A DNA stretch of 64,000 bases, taken from assembly GCA_002224055.1 (NCBI GenBank), contig AZLU01000103.1, positions 32,716-96,715 of the forward strand, given 5' to 3'. Shown here piece after piece: positions 24,672 to 35,057 of the stretch. Below the pieces are notes generated by a model. It saw only the letters and a list, made by a program, of their open reading frames with translations, was not told the origin of the DNA and did no database searches. A program made the translations under genes and the position numbers. Source of the stretch: Pezizomycotina sp. ARF18 (lineage: Eukaryota > Ascomycota). How positions within the stretch are numbered: the first letter of the stretch is position 1; the number at the start of each line of letters is the position of its first letter.

Positions 24672-26109
24672 CTATTTCTTCACCAGGTTCAATATCTTAA
24701 TAACATCTCCTAGGACCCATAGCCGTTACTTCGGTTCCGGCCCTGTGAGAAAAAGAAATTCGTTAGTTTGGAGAGCTTTATGTATTCGTTGTCCTTCAGT
24801 TGCAATTTAAGTGCGGTCGAATCATGCTTGAAGTATATTTGAACCATAGTTGAACCATATTGTAGCATACTTGAAGCACACTTTAAAGGACACTGTGAAA
24901 AACCTCAATAGAATTATATAGGAAACAAGACTTACCAGCGCCTTGTATTTATGCTCTGTCACCGTAGCGTTTAGTGTAGAAAGCGATTATATTATCGCTT
25001 CCCTTGAGTGCCGCGATAGGGTGCGAAACGTTAAACTTTCCAGTCCGACTTTGAGCGATTTGGAAGCGATATCGATGCTACCCACGAAACGGATAACCTT
25101 TCCTTCCTTGGCGGCTTCGCCGTTGAGGTTGCCGATGTCGGAATCGTGGTTGGGAAGACCCTGGAGGAACTCGTCGCTGTCGAAACGGACTCGAAGCGGC
25201 TTGGGATGAGATTCGACGGGGAAAGAAGTTGGAGAAGAGATAGAAAGGCCGAAAGGCGACCGAGGATCGTCAGCTTTCGGGCGACGTCAAGACCGTTGAG
25301 GTCGTCTCGGGGATCGGTTCCTGCGGAGGTGTTAATAAATGCATTCATGTGTACATGTATATGGTTTCTTTCTTTTTGCTCCAATAGCCTTTTCACCCCA
25401 GAAGATGGAATTCCCAATCATACCGTATAACCAGCGTCCTTGGCCACTTTTACTACATCTGAAAACTTCTTGTTCGATTGCTCTCAACCGGTGCGAACTC
25501 GTTGAAAAGGAAGCTCATTGTGCCAGAAAAAACTCCCTCAATCTTCTTAATCTCATCTCCAGTTTCGATGAGCTCCTTCAAGGTGCTTATGACCGGTAAA
25601 CCAGCTCCAACGGTCGACTCATGGAAGATGTAACTCCCTTTCCGGAATGAGACCTGGACGAAGCGCAAATTTCCTTCCATAGCTGCTCCTCGGACGAGAA
25701 TCCCTTCTTATTTGGCGTCGCAATGTGTACCGCTCAAGAAATGCGGGTAAAAGCAGCGACGTCGGTAGAGACGTATTATCGACGAGAATAGATTCCCCGG
25801 GAGAATTACTTAAGAATTGGACTAGTGTGAAGCCCAGCGGTTCTTCGCCGGAGGACTCGAGGTTCCCGTAGAGGGAAGAGCCTAGTCGAGGCCCGAGTAA
25901 TCCTCGATATCAGAGCGGACTTGGATCGGGATACATAGACTACCCGCAAAGGTTTTTCGTGGTGCTTAGAGGCATATTCGGCGAGCTGGTCTACGAAAGC
26001 TTTGCCGACTCCGCAATGCCTATAAAAAACGAGATTATTAATACTCTGGAGCTTAAAAAAGGCTCGAAAACTTACCAATAATAGCAATGCTAACAGCTAA
26101 AGAAGACAT
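24672..26109 (-). CDS. HOM6: Homoserine dehydrogenase
   Basis: It reduces aspartate semialdehyde to homoserine with NAD(P)H, a cytosolic step toward threonine, methionine and isoleucine. The ATG at 26109 gives MSSLAVSIAIIG, and an intron follows directly (about 26019-26075). The next exon begins GVGKAFVDQLAEYASKHH and continues LRVVYVSRSKSALIS, the dinucleotide-fold region. The catalytic region is plain: HESTVGAGLPVISTLKELIE, then GDEIKKIEGVFSGTMSFLFN and DPRDDLNGLDVARKLTILGR. The C-terminus is SDNIIAFYTKRYGD, then an intron, then AGTEVTAM and LGDVIKILNLVKK with TAG at 24672-24674. Frameshifts occur near 25880, 25490, 25270 and 24710. Length matches the family (about 360-370 residues). The gene is divergent from NAA20. 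Confidence 0.93.
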
Positions 26110-26423
26110 TTTTTTTGTTCCTAGCTAGATTGATATTTACAGATAGTAACTGTTATTAAAAGCTCGGACGGAAGCTAAAGGTTTTTTGTTCGTGGAAAAT
26201 GGCGCAATAAATAAAGTAAGTTCAGTAGTATTCGCGAGCTCGGATAAAAAAGCGTGGTGTTACAAGCAAGCTCAAAGCTCCACTAAAAATAACACAAAAA
26301 ATAAACTACCGAAACCTTCGCCAAAATCAACTCGGAAAGTTACACAACCGTCATACCCAACAGTTGAGCGGACACTACATCAATTGACTTAATACTCCGA
26401 TTAACAAGCTATATATTCCAGCC
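26110..26423. promoter_or_regulatory. HOM6/NAA20 divergent promoter
   Basis: A compact 314-bp divergent promoter between an amino-acid biosynthesis gene and NAA20. I looked for the general-control TGACTCA element and did not see a perfect copy. Confidence 0.5.
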
Positions 26424-27147
26424 ATGACGTCCCCGTCCTTCACAGCCCTAGACCTATTCTCGATCAATGCGACGAACCTAGACCCGCTCACGGAAAACTA
26501 CGACATCTCCTTCTACCTCTCCTACCTTGCCAAAATGGCCGACCCTTCTCCGTCGCGAGAACCACTCAAAGTCCATAATGGGATACAGTGCGCATTAAAC
26601 CCCCCCTTTTCTTCGTCGGCCACAACGAGCAGTAGCGCTAACTTTTCTCCAATTTGGTGAACTTAAGTCATGGGTAAGCGGAAGGTCTCGAGAAGGAATG
26701 GCACGGTCACGTAACAGCAGTTACCGTCGCGCCGGCGTACAGGCGCATCGGGTTGGCCAAGACGATGATGGCGGAGCTGGAGCGCGTCTCGCAGGATGTC
26801 TACGACGGCTGGTTCGTGGACCTGTACGTGCGCGTCAAGAACGAGGTCGCGATAAAGTGTACAAAGGGATGGGCTATAGCGTCTATAGAAGGGTGGTAGA
26901 GTATTACAGCGGGACCGTGGACGAGGACCCGGAGGATGCGTTTGGTAAGCAGCTCAAGTGATTTCTTTATTATATATGTTCAAGGGCGAATTAAGGACAA
27001 AATGGGCATTTTAAATTGGACTGGAACTAATGTTGTGTTTTCTTTAGACATGCGAAAACCTTGTCGAAGAGACAAGAAAAAGAAAGTATACGAGAAAACG
27101 GAGAGGAGGTTTTGGTCAGCCAACGAAGTATCATGAAGCTCCTTTAA
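26424..27147 (+). CDS. NAT3: NatB catalytic subunit Naa20 (N-terminal acetyltransferase)
   Basis: Naa20/Nat3 with its partner Naa25/Mdm20 acetylates nascent proteins that begin Met-Asp, Met-Glu, Met-Asn or Met-Gln at the ribosome. The ATG at 26424 gives MTSPSFTALDLFSINATNLD and PLTENYDISFYLSYLAK. An intron at 26588-26667 (GTGCGC..AAG) is followed by IMGK and WHGHVTAVTVAPAYRRIGLA. RRIGLA is the GNAT acetyl-CoA loop (R/Q-x-x-G-x-A). Then come DVYDGWFVDLYVRVKNEVAI, YKGMGYSVYRRVVEYYSG and DEDPEDAF, an intron at 26945-27047, and DMRKPLSR. The tail ESIRENGEEVLVSQRSIM is reached after a frame change and stops about 27147. Length fits the usual 170-190 residues. Confidence 0.93.
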
Positions 27148-27185
27148 GTTATAGCTTTTCTAGGGCATTTGGCATCCGTTACCTA

Positions 27186-28450
27186 TCAATGTGTATATAT
27201 CCTGGCGTTTAGATGCATTTTCTTTGCTAGAGCATATGTTATGAAGCAATGAAAAATTCCGAGTGTATTCAAGCAATCAATCATCCTCCAATCCCTGTCC
27301 CAAAACTCGACGACGCCCCTAAGCTCCTCAGCCTCTTCCCTCCCCGAGGCATCCAGCGTAATCCAAGCGTTTCCCAACCATGCGCCGCTCCAGCCGCGCG
27401 AACTCTTTCAGAAGCCAAAGGTTTCCGTCAGCAAGAGGGGCGGTATGCTCCGTCATCTTCCGTTCGTCGTAGCACTTCCCAAAAGCGCATACGCTTTGTT
27501 CACATTGTTCGCGTTTCGCAGCACGGCTTCCGCCTTCATTGCATTTTCAAGGCGTTTCTTTTGCTTCGGTGCTCAAGAGGAATGTTTCCAGCAGAGTGGT
27601 GAGGTTCTCAGGCTCTCAGCACAGCAGGAGGGGTGATGAACTAATGACAAGGATTTGGGCTTGAAGAACGATTCGAAGACTCTGCGCCATGCAAAAACGT
27701 TAAAGCTATTACTTGTGCTTCGTACGTTTCTGCTCGTACCTGTACTTTATTGAAGACTTACTTGACTTGTAATTCAGACCAACTCATCCCCTAGGATTCC
27801 CCGTCTACACTCCCCTTGGCGTCATCGAGGTATACGATGCCGACAGTTTAGCACGTGAAAAGCACCTTCGATCTTTCGTGACGAGTGTTCCTGTGAGAGA
27901 GCAAGTTCCGTGCCGGTGAGAAATAGAAAAGCTAGTTTGTCGTCTTCGAAGAAAACAGAGATGTTTTTGTACGCATAGGACTCTAGTACCGAAGTGTATT
28001 TGTATTAGTGTTTTTTTAAGTATCCTGCCTTGCTGGACACTGGTGGAAAGGCGGATATTATGCTTCAGTGTGTAAAAAGATATTAGTGAGAGAGCTAGCT
28101 TTACTTGTACTTACCAAATGCTCCAAGGATAGAGGAAGCCTCGAGGGCTGGTAATGAGACGACCAGGACTTGTGCTTCTAAGAGAAGGCGACAACATCTT
28201 TGTACGAGTTATGAAGCTAGCAAGTAGGTGTCTAATCACCGTGATGTTTGGCTTCCTGCGCTTTCGTATGTTCACAGGAGAGAATTTGCAAGGTAGGAAT
28301 ATTTTGACCGTAGACCCCTCGGTTCTTTAGTTTAATACGTCCAATCGTCATGAAAAGCATCTCTAAATCGGTACCACGGGCTAGAAACATTACCATCCCG
28401 TCATCGTAGTCTTGAAGACTGTCCATAACGCCTTGCTTTGTATACGCACT
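27186..28450 (-). CDS. Unrecognised protein-coding gene, helical, fragmented
   Basis: I do not recognise this gene. On the minus strand, an exon entered after a T-rich acceptor near 28450 is open for about 70 codons: YTKQGVMDSLQDYDDGMVMF, then LARGTDLEMLFMTIGRIKLK. This is followed by a hydrophobic strand-like piece, LLLEAQVLVVSLPALEASSI (about 28125-28190), and TVGIVYLDDAKGSVDGE (about 27800-27855). The C-terminal part is amphipathic helix or coiled coil: LENAMKAEAVLRNANNVNKA, LWLLKEFARLERRM, then ASGREEAEELRGVVEFWDRD. Frames change between pieces, as elsewhere in the window. The start is uncertain. It lies downstream of PFA4 on the same strand and tail-to-tail with NAA20. Coding is supported by composition and open frames only. 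Confidence 0.45.
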
Positions 28451-28947
28451 AAAAAAAAATAATAAATAAATAAAAATAAAAAATAGAAACATCAAAAGTC
28501 AAAAAAGAAAAACCAAGAAGCAAAAAAATTGTCGCATTGTTTGTCGAATGTTTGTCGTATGTTGTTCAGACTCAAGTGAGAGTTGAACCCGGCAAATAGG
28601 GGAACACATGGATACCAACTGTGCGGGACTATCCTGAACAAGACAATTCAGAGACCCTAAACCCAGTTACAACTGGTTGAGCAATACTGGATTATCGAAG
28701 ATCCGGGAATGATTTGACTATATAGGGGCACTTGGGATTTGGGAGGAGCTTTTCTCAGGCGGTGTGGGCGCACGCCCGGATCGGGCAGCCGGTATTTGAA
28801 ATTTTGCTATGCACAGGAAAATTGAGCACTTATATATATGCTTTGCAAATATTAAAAGAACGCTACACAAGAATAATATCAATCAATGCCTAAGAGAAAA
28901 CATCGTAAATAATACATCCGCTCTATTATGCTTAAAGATGATTTTCA
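28451..28947. other. Spacer between PFA4 and the unrecognised gene
   Basis: Likely PFA4 3' flank and promoter of the downstream minus-strand gene, possibly including its first exon. It shows an A-rich patch at 28450-28500, an 8-bp inverted repeat (CTGAACAA class) about 60 bp apart near 28565-28646, and a TATATAG-like motif near 28721. No exon could be assigned. Confidence 0.4.
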
Positions 28948-30530
28948 TCATGTCGATTGTTGTTGAAAAGCAGCAGCATCCTTCCTTCGACGCAGAAGTT
29001 CCGACAGCGGTATGTTATCCTCCTCTTCCTCGTCCGAGTCGACACCGAAATCTGCGAGCGCATTCCCGTCCTTATCTACCCACTTCTTATCGTCGTCGTC
29101 GTCTTTGTAGTTACCACGTTCGACTCATCTACGTCGTCGTCATCCTCGTATCCGCCGCCCCACTCCCATCCGGATCCGCTTCGCTACCTGACCGCTCCTC
29201 GTAGTCGTCATCGAGCTCTTCGATCCGCTGGAACCTCTTCATATCCTCCTCTGCCTCCTCCTGAACGCATCGACATCCGTAACGTTACACCGCTCGTCAC
29301 GGCCCGCTACCAACTCTCTCACCGTCTTTCGCTCGTTGGCTCCAATTCACCTTCTCGGGGTCGTGCGGCGGCCACGAAAGCCTCGATCCTCGAACCCGTT
29401 CACTTCGAACCGGATGCCCCGCCGTCCGCTTTCCTTCCGTCGTCGACCTTCCTCGGTGTAAACGGCCACAGCCATAGCAGGAACGTATCACCGAAGAATA
29501 CGTACAAGTTTGAGAAGAAACCGACGTCGAACGGGAACAGCTGGCGGCGGACAACGCGGCGATTTACGAGGGAAGCGTGCTTTCGCGCTCCAAGCTTCGA
29601 TGGTGGTTGCCCTTCGAAAGCGTTGGCGAGGATGCGGCACAGGAGGACGAAAAGGCTGAGCAGCGTTAAGGAGTTGAAGATGATTAAGATGGTGAGGTGT
29701 ATCAGGGAGGAACGGAAGGGCCGAGATACTGAGTTTGATCTATGAGTTAGTGATTTCGCTCTCGAATAATAGATAATTTAGGTAGAATCCTGACCGACGG
29801 ATATCACGCATGTTCCATATATCCTTACAGCGTAAGAACAGGAAGTACTGCAGGTATGAGCAAGATATATTGACGTATATTAAGAACCGAAGGAAGTGCG
29901 GCCAGTTACGGTATCCGACGCAGTTGGCGATCCATGGACCTATTTAGACCGGAAATGATGTATTAGTTCTCCATGATCCATAAACAACCGGGCCTGCAGA
30001 TTTTATTTCAGAAAATCAGACATACAGTGATGATCCATCAACAAACGCACCTGTTCACGCGCCAAGAAACCCGTCAGAAATCTGAAACAACACAAGTATT
30101 TCTGGTGAACAAAAAACATACTTCTTGCAAACCTTGCAGTGGTGCGCCCTCGCCGGCTTCCAGCCTTCGCATTTACCGCACCATTTAGGCGGCGGTGTCT
30201 CCACAGCTTCCCTTCGTTCCTCCTCCTCAGGATCTCCTCCCTCCTCTCGTCCCATCCCATTTCGCTCGACAGCTTGGACCTGACTCCACCACTCGCTGTT
30301 TCGTCGATATCATTGATCACCACGGCGTCACCCTTTCAGGGGCTACCAGGATCTGTATATATACTTCGCACGTAAGCTATCCATATCGCGCCGACGGATA
30401 CGTTGAATATTATAAACTCCCGCCGCGTCAGGTGCTCACGGATGAGGAAGAGCTGGGAGGAGTACGCGAGGAAAACGATGAGGAAACGGTGCCCGTTACC
30501 CGCGAGGCGAGAGTAGGAAGGGTTTAACAT
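28948..30530 (-). CDS. PFA4: DHHC palmitoyltransferase Pfa4
   Basis: Pfa4 is an ER protein S-acyltransferase; in budding yeast its known substrate is the chitin synthase Chs3. From an ATG at 30530 the first part holds membrane segments (FLIVFLAYSSQLFLI, IIFNVSVGAIWIAYVRSIY) and the DPG motif (TDPG). The Cys-rich domain reads KWCGKCEGWKPARAHHCKVC and then LLMDHHC, with the catalytic cysteine in DHHC. An intron begins exactly after that Cys (GTATGT, about 30014), and the next exon opens PWIANCVGYRNWPHFLRF. Further membrane helices (TILIIFNSLTLLSLFVLL) and the TTxE-like region follow. The tail includes RFQRIEELDDDYEER and the family ending GWVDKDGNALADFGVDSDEE, with TGA at 28948-28950. Frameshifts are present. 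The gene is directly downstream of the chitin synthase gene on the same strand. Confidence 0.9.
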
Positions 30531-31387
30531 CTAGCCAGGGCGTTTTTGTATCTCGTGCGTTAGCTGGCCTGTGATGCTAAAGTTGAAAGGTACATGGGAG
30601 AGCCTAGAGCTTGGGACGAGAAGCTAAAGAAAGAACGAGAAAAGTGAGCTTTGATGAAATCTGTCTTACCCTTTCGATATTAGTGATTCTCCTTGCGGAG
30701 CTTCATGTGCGGTATCTTGGTTTTCCGTCTTTTATTTGAGCCGTATTTTAAACCGTAAGTTACTTAGGCGGGCAGAACGGAGGGAATTATAAAATAGCGA
30801 TTTTTTTTTTGACTTTGTATAAAGCAGTCTTCTTTGTTTAATACCTATTTTGATATTCAATACATTCGTTATTTCATCCGCTTAGCAATTATTAAATTAC
30901 TTATATTTCTAATACAATTTTTGGTATACATGAAGAGCGTGAAAAGTATGTAAACGTGAGTCAATGCATTAATTACAATCGTGATGCTACTAGCTAATCT
31001 CCTGCTCCGTGCTCGCTCTGCCTACTACTACTACACCTCGCCTGCCACCTAGTAATAATAGTGGTAAGGAAAGGTCTTGTGCAAAACCCATAATTACAAT
31101 CAAACAACATATATATAGATCCATTTTTTAAACTTCTAACAATCCAGTGCTCCCTGAATTGTAAAAACACTCCATCCCATGAAAAGAACTCAGGCCCACT
31201 TATGAGGCATGAGTTACTCTATACAATTTTGTGCAAAAGAAAAACAAATGATGACTTTAAACAACGCGCCTTTCAAGGACGCCCCCAAAAAAAGACGATT
31301 TATTCTTCCCTATGAAACCTAAGAGAAGAGTCATTCTTGTCGTGAAATGTTGCAAAAAGAATAAAAAGCGAAAGCGCACGAAATCAA
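30531..31387. other. Spacer between chitin synthase gene and PFA4
   Basis: An 857-bp AT-rich region acting as chitin synthase 3' flank and PFA4 promoter. It includes an upstream ATG opening a short frame near 30594 (minus), a T-run near 30802-30811 and no recognisable gene. Confidence 0.5.
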
Positions 31388-34300
31388 CTAGTATTGGTCG
31401 GAATAATAGTATTCGTCTTGATTCTGTTGTCGTGGCCAGGTACTGGAGTGCGAGAACCCGGCGTGAGAAGACGAGTCATTCGTTCGTCGATCTATAGAGA
31501 CAGAGTTAGCATGATGGCAGATTCGCAAACACAAAGACTTCTCGTTTCTACTTACCACTTTCAAAATCTCTCCACCGCTTCATTACGATACCATCGCTGT
31601 TGAATTCACCCTCAGCCTCGTCGTGTCCCTTCTTCTCGCCTTCTACCTTTCTCGTGTCACCCCAGCTGAAATCGTCGAACTTCCAGTACGCGTAAACAGG
31701 GAGGACGAAATTCCAAATTGGTAACGAGAGCAGGTAGATAAACATCCAAAGAACGTAGCTCCAGCGTTGGGCAGTAAGAACAACGAGGAAAGCAGGCAGA
31801 CCAAGGATAAGAGCGAGAAGGATCAGAGGAATAACAGGGACCGGTTTCCTGACAAAGGAGATGATGATAAGGTAAAGTGTAAAGCTGATAGCAGCCGGCA
31901 GAACGACAGTGCCGATGAGCTCAATGAAAACAACGAATTGCATGCCTAAGGGGAGACGAGGATGTTAGTTACAGAGTCACATCTATCCTGGAGAGGGGGA
32001 GATATGTACGTACTGAAGCAGAATGTACCACAAAGATCTCGCACGAGAACCAGTTCCATGAGGTTGTGAACCGTCGAGTTGATCCACCTACGGCGCTGCG
32101 ATAAGAGAGTCTTGAACTTGTCAGGAACCTGAGTTTTGCAAACTGCCTGCGGTACGAAAACCTGTCTTCGCTTGGGGAAAGTCTTCAACATGAGGGTCGA
32201 GAGGTAACGGTCTTCTCCAAGAAGGAGCAGATTTTCTTATGCAAGGTGTCGACCACGTTTTCAGAGTAGTGCTCAACGACGTCGGGATTGGCGAGGATTG
32301 GTACCCAGTAGTTCTGACCACCTTCGGTGCTTTGATCCGATACATGCAGAAACAACCGGGCAAACACGTAACACCACCAAACACTGATTCGAAAGCCTTC
32401 GTGAGATGGTGAGAAATGAAGTATTCGAAAACCTGAATCATGGTAACCAAGATACCCTCTTGTTCGTAATCTTCGTTTCGCCGCACAGACCATGATTTCT
32501 GGTTCCTTGACCATAGCACCGTTCATATGCGTCAGGGCGTCCTTGAAAATCTTGGTATCGGCGTCCACCATGAGCACGGTTTCGTAGTAGGTTGGTGGAA
32601 TTCCAGTAACCTTGAAGATATTGGAGAACATCTCGAACTCGAGCTCGGTCATACGTTCGTCAAACATAACTTTTTGCAAAAAGCTCATCAGGATAATCTG
32701 AGAATCGCGTTTGCCTCTGTTTCCGGGTTTTACCTGCCCTGTTCCTCTGCAGTTCCGCACTTGGCGATAATGATCATGGGGACACGCTGCTGACGATCTT
32801 CTGGACTTCGAATGCTTGCCGTACTTGTAAAAACCTGCATGCACCTTGGCCTTGTTATGCCTTTTGACACCATTTGCGACAGCGACATACGAGAAAGCCT
32901 TGACATCATCAGGATGCGTGACGTTATGACGCATCATCTTGAGCGCAGTCTCCGGAGTAGTTTTGTCATTCTTGTCTTCAGATTTAACCATACCATCGCA
33001 AATGATCAGGATGAGTTTGTGACTGTTCGGGTAATCAGATGTAGCAATAGAGTCGAGTGTTCCACGAAGACCCTCCTTGCCTTCGTTGTAAGCGGTGACC
33101 AAGCAGATGCAGTGAGCCAAGGGGTAGCCGAAGGGTTGGTATTCCGGAGGCGGTTGAGGTACGACAAGCGTGTGGATATCGCCGGACGGTTCGTGGATGA
33201 CGGTGGAGCTCCTGTCGGCAGCGGAGAGTAAATTAAAACTCGACCTGGACTGCGCAGTGCCATCGAGCTGACTGGACAGAAGGGAGCCACGGCTTGGATT
33301 CGAGCCTGATTGTACATTGGGCTTGGCGGGAAGAGCTTTCCGGACGCGCTCTGGGAGCTCATGGTTGTGGGCTGAGTCTTGCTCTTGGAGTTAGGTCGTT
33401 CGCTCGCGTGATAAGGACTCGAGAATCGGCTGGAGGTCGGGAAGAAGCTTCCGCGCTTGGAGCTTCGGTCGCCTGGGGAAGCTTAGGGTAACAGATTTGC
33501 GTCGTTACTCCACGCTTCAATCTCTTCCCTACGCGATTTTCGCTCCTTCATCACCCATCTTGACGCCATATCTTCCAGAAAGGAACCAACCAAAGACAAG
33601 GGCGAGAATGAACTTTATCATGACGATGCTACCGATGAACACCAGCGACACGTAAAGAACAACCTTGGAAGCGATACAACCAACGGTTTCAGTATCAACA
33701 CTGCCAACGCGAATGATCTCGCTCAGACAGCGCATTGCCTTCTTTTCCACCCCTGTTTGGAACATATGCGTAACGTCCTTGCCCCGGATGGTGGAGTCGG
33801 ATTTAAGATGGTCGAAAATGGTCGGATATTGGACCTGGTTCTTGTCAAACCAATTAATCAAGCTCAGGTCGAGCACGTTACTAGAGTACACGACGAGATT
33901 CCGCGATTTGTTCTTCAAGTCGTCCCAAGTGAAATAGACATCTCCTTGGACGCGCAGGTCGTAGTAAGCCGTGCGACCGGCAGTAGTGGTGTGACAGCGT
34001 AACCCACGTATGCACCTTGAGTGGTGTTTGGCTTGGAGGAACCGTCCTGATTGAAGGCGTGGCATGGAAAATACCAACCCATGTTACCGGTACTATCTGT
34101 TGGGATATCGCTGTTCTTTGCAGGAGTGATGAGGCCTTTGCATTGACCGTTGACGTTTTGGAACAAGAACGAAGCGTCCATTCCTCCAAAACCAAGATCA
34201 AAGGCAACATGGCTCCCTGTGGGATACCAATTGTGGCCCTGTGGTGAGATCTGGAGACATCGTAGGCACGACCGTTGATGATCAAGTATCCTCTGTCGAC

Positions 34301-35057
34301 GTGGTTGATTTTCAAGCGAGGCGTTGGTGTACCGCAGACAACTTGGGTAAAACCGAACGTCAAGAAACCAACACCAGCACAAAACATTAATATAATAGTA
34401 ATCAGACCAATCTTTTCCCTCCAAGCGCGACGCTGTTCATGCTTAGTTTTCCCGCAACATCTAAGGATGGCCGTAGGTGCCCAAAAGGTTACGATATAGC
34501 AGTAAACGCTCCAGGCACTCGGAGGAACGACGTCTTCCTTGCGGTTTTCTTTGGCTTTCGGTTCTACGTGGGTACTCCGCCTGCTCCTTGCATCTTTCCT
34601 AGAAGCTTCCGGCCACCTCAAACTTCTCCTCCCTTCCTCCGTGCTGTTCCCTCTCCGCTCGCCGGTGATCCCTCGTTAAGCTTTTCAACTCGTCGAATCA
34701 GATGCCATGGAACCAGACTCGCCCATATCCTCCAGGATCGGATCATTACCCGTCGTTGAAGGGAGTACGGTCATACCTTCCTTTGGGCATGAACGCGGTA
34801 GTAGTAGTTGGGATGAGACTTGTCGATCTTGCTTCGTTCTGGTTTGATCAAAGATTTCTTCCTCGATATTTCGCCGGCGCCGCCTGTCGGATTTAAGGGG
34901 GTTGTTGCGGAAGCGCCAGTCTGGGACTCGAAGGTCGGTCTCCGAGCAGGAGGGTCCTATAGGCGGGATCATTGTAGTTATAGGTCGCGGAATTCTTCAT
35001 CTCTTCTAGTCGTATAGTCGCGGGTACTCCGCCGCTCAGACTCTCTGTGATTGAGAC
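31388..35057 (-). CDS. Class IV (Chs3-type) chitin synthase
   Basis: A plasma-membrane glycosyltransferase (GT2) that polymerises UDP-GlcNAc into cell-wall chitin. The ATG at 35057 gives MSQSQRV; after frame changes the N-terminal blocks [32 protein letters not shown] and [12 protein letters not shown] follow. Two N-terminal membrane segments appear near 34320-34560. The catalytic core is clear: [60 protein letters not shown] and the active-site QRRRW within [19 protein letters not shown]. An intron at 31946-32013 splits FCF-SMQFVVF, after which the C-terminal membrane helices run to 31600. A last exon ([13 protein letters not shown]) stops at a TAG, 31388-31390. No myosin motor is present, which excludes classes V/VII. 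Length (about 1,150 residues) fits class IV. Frameshifts are frequent. Confidence 0.93.

Noticed and set aside
28563-28646. tRNA-like element on the minus strand (8-bp inverted repeat TTGTTCAG/CTGAACAA, a GTTGGTA box and a GGGTTCAACTC box)
   Set aside because: The T-arm and anticodon stems do not pair and the spacing is wrong for a tRNA; recorded only as an inverted repeat.
28957-29745. 262-codon plus-strand open frame
   Set aside because: Antisense to the PFA4 C-terminal region; the minus strand encodes family-conserved sequence there.
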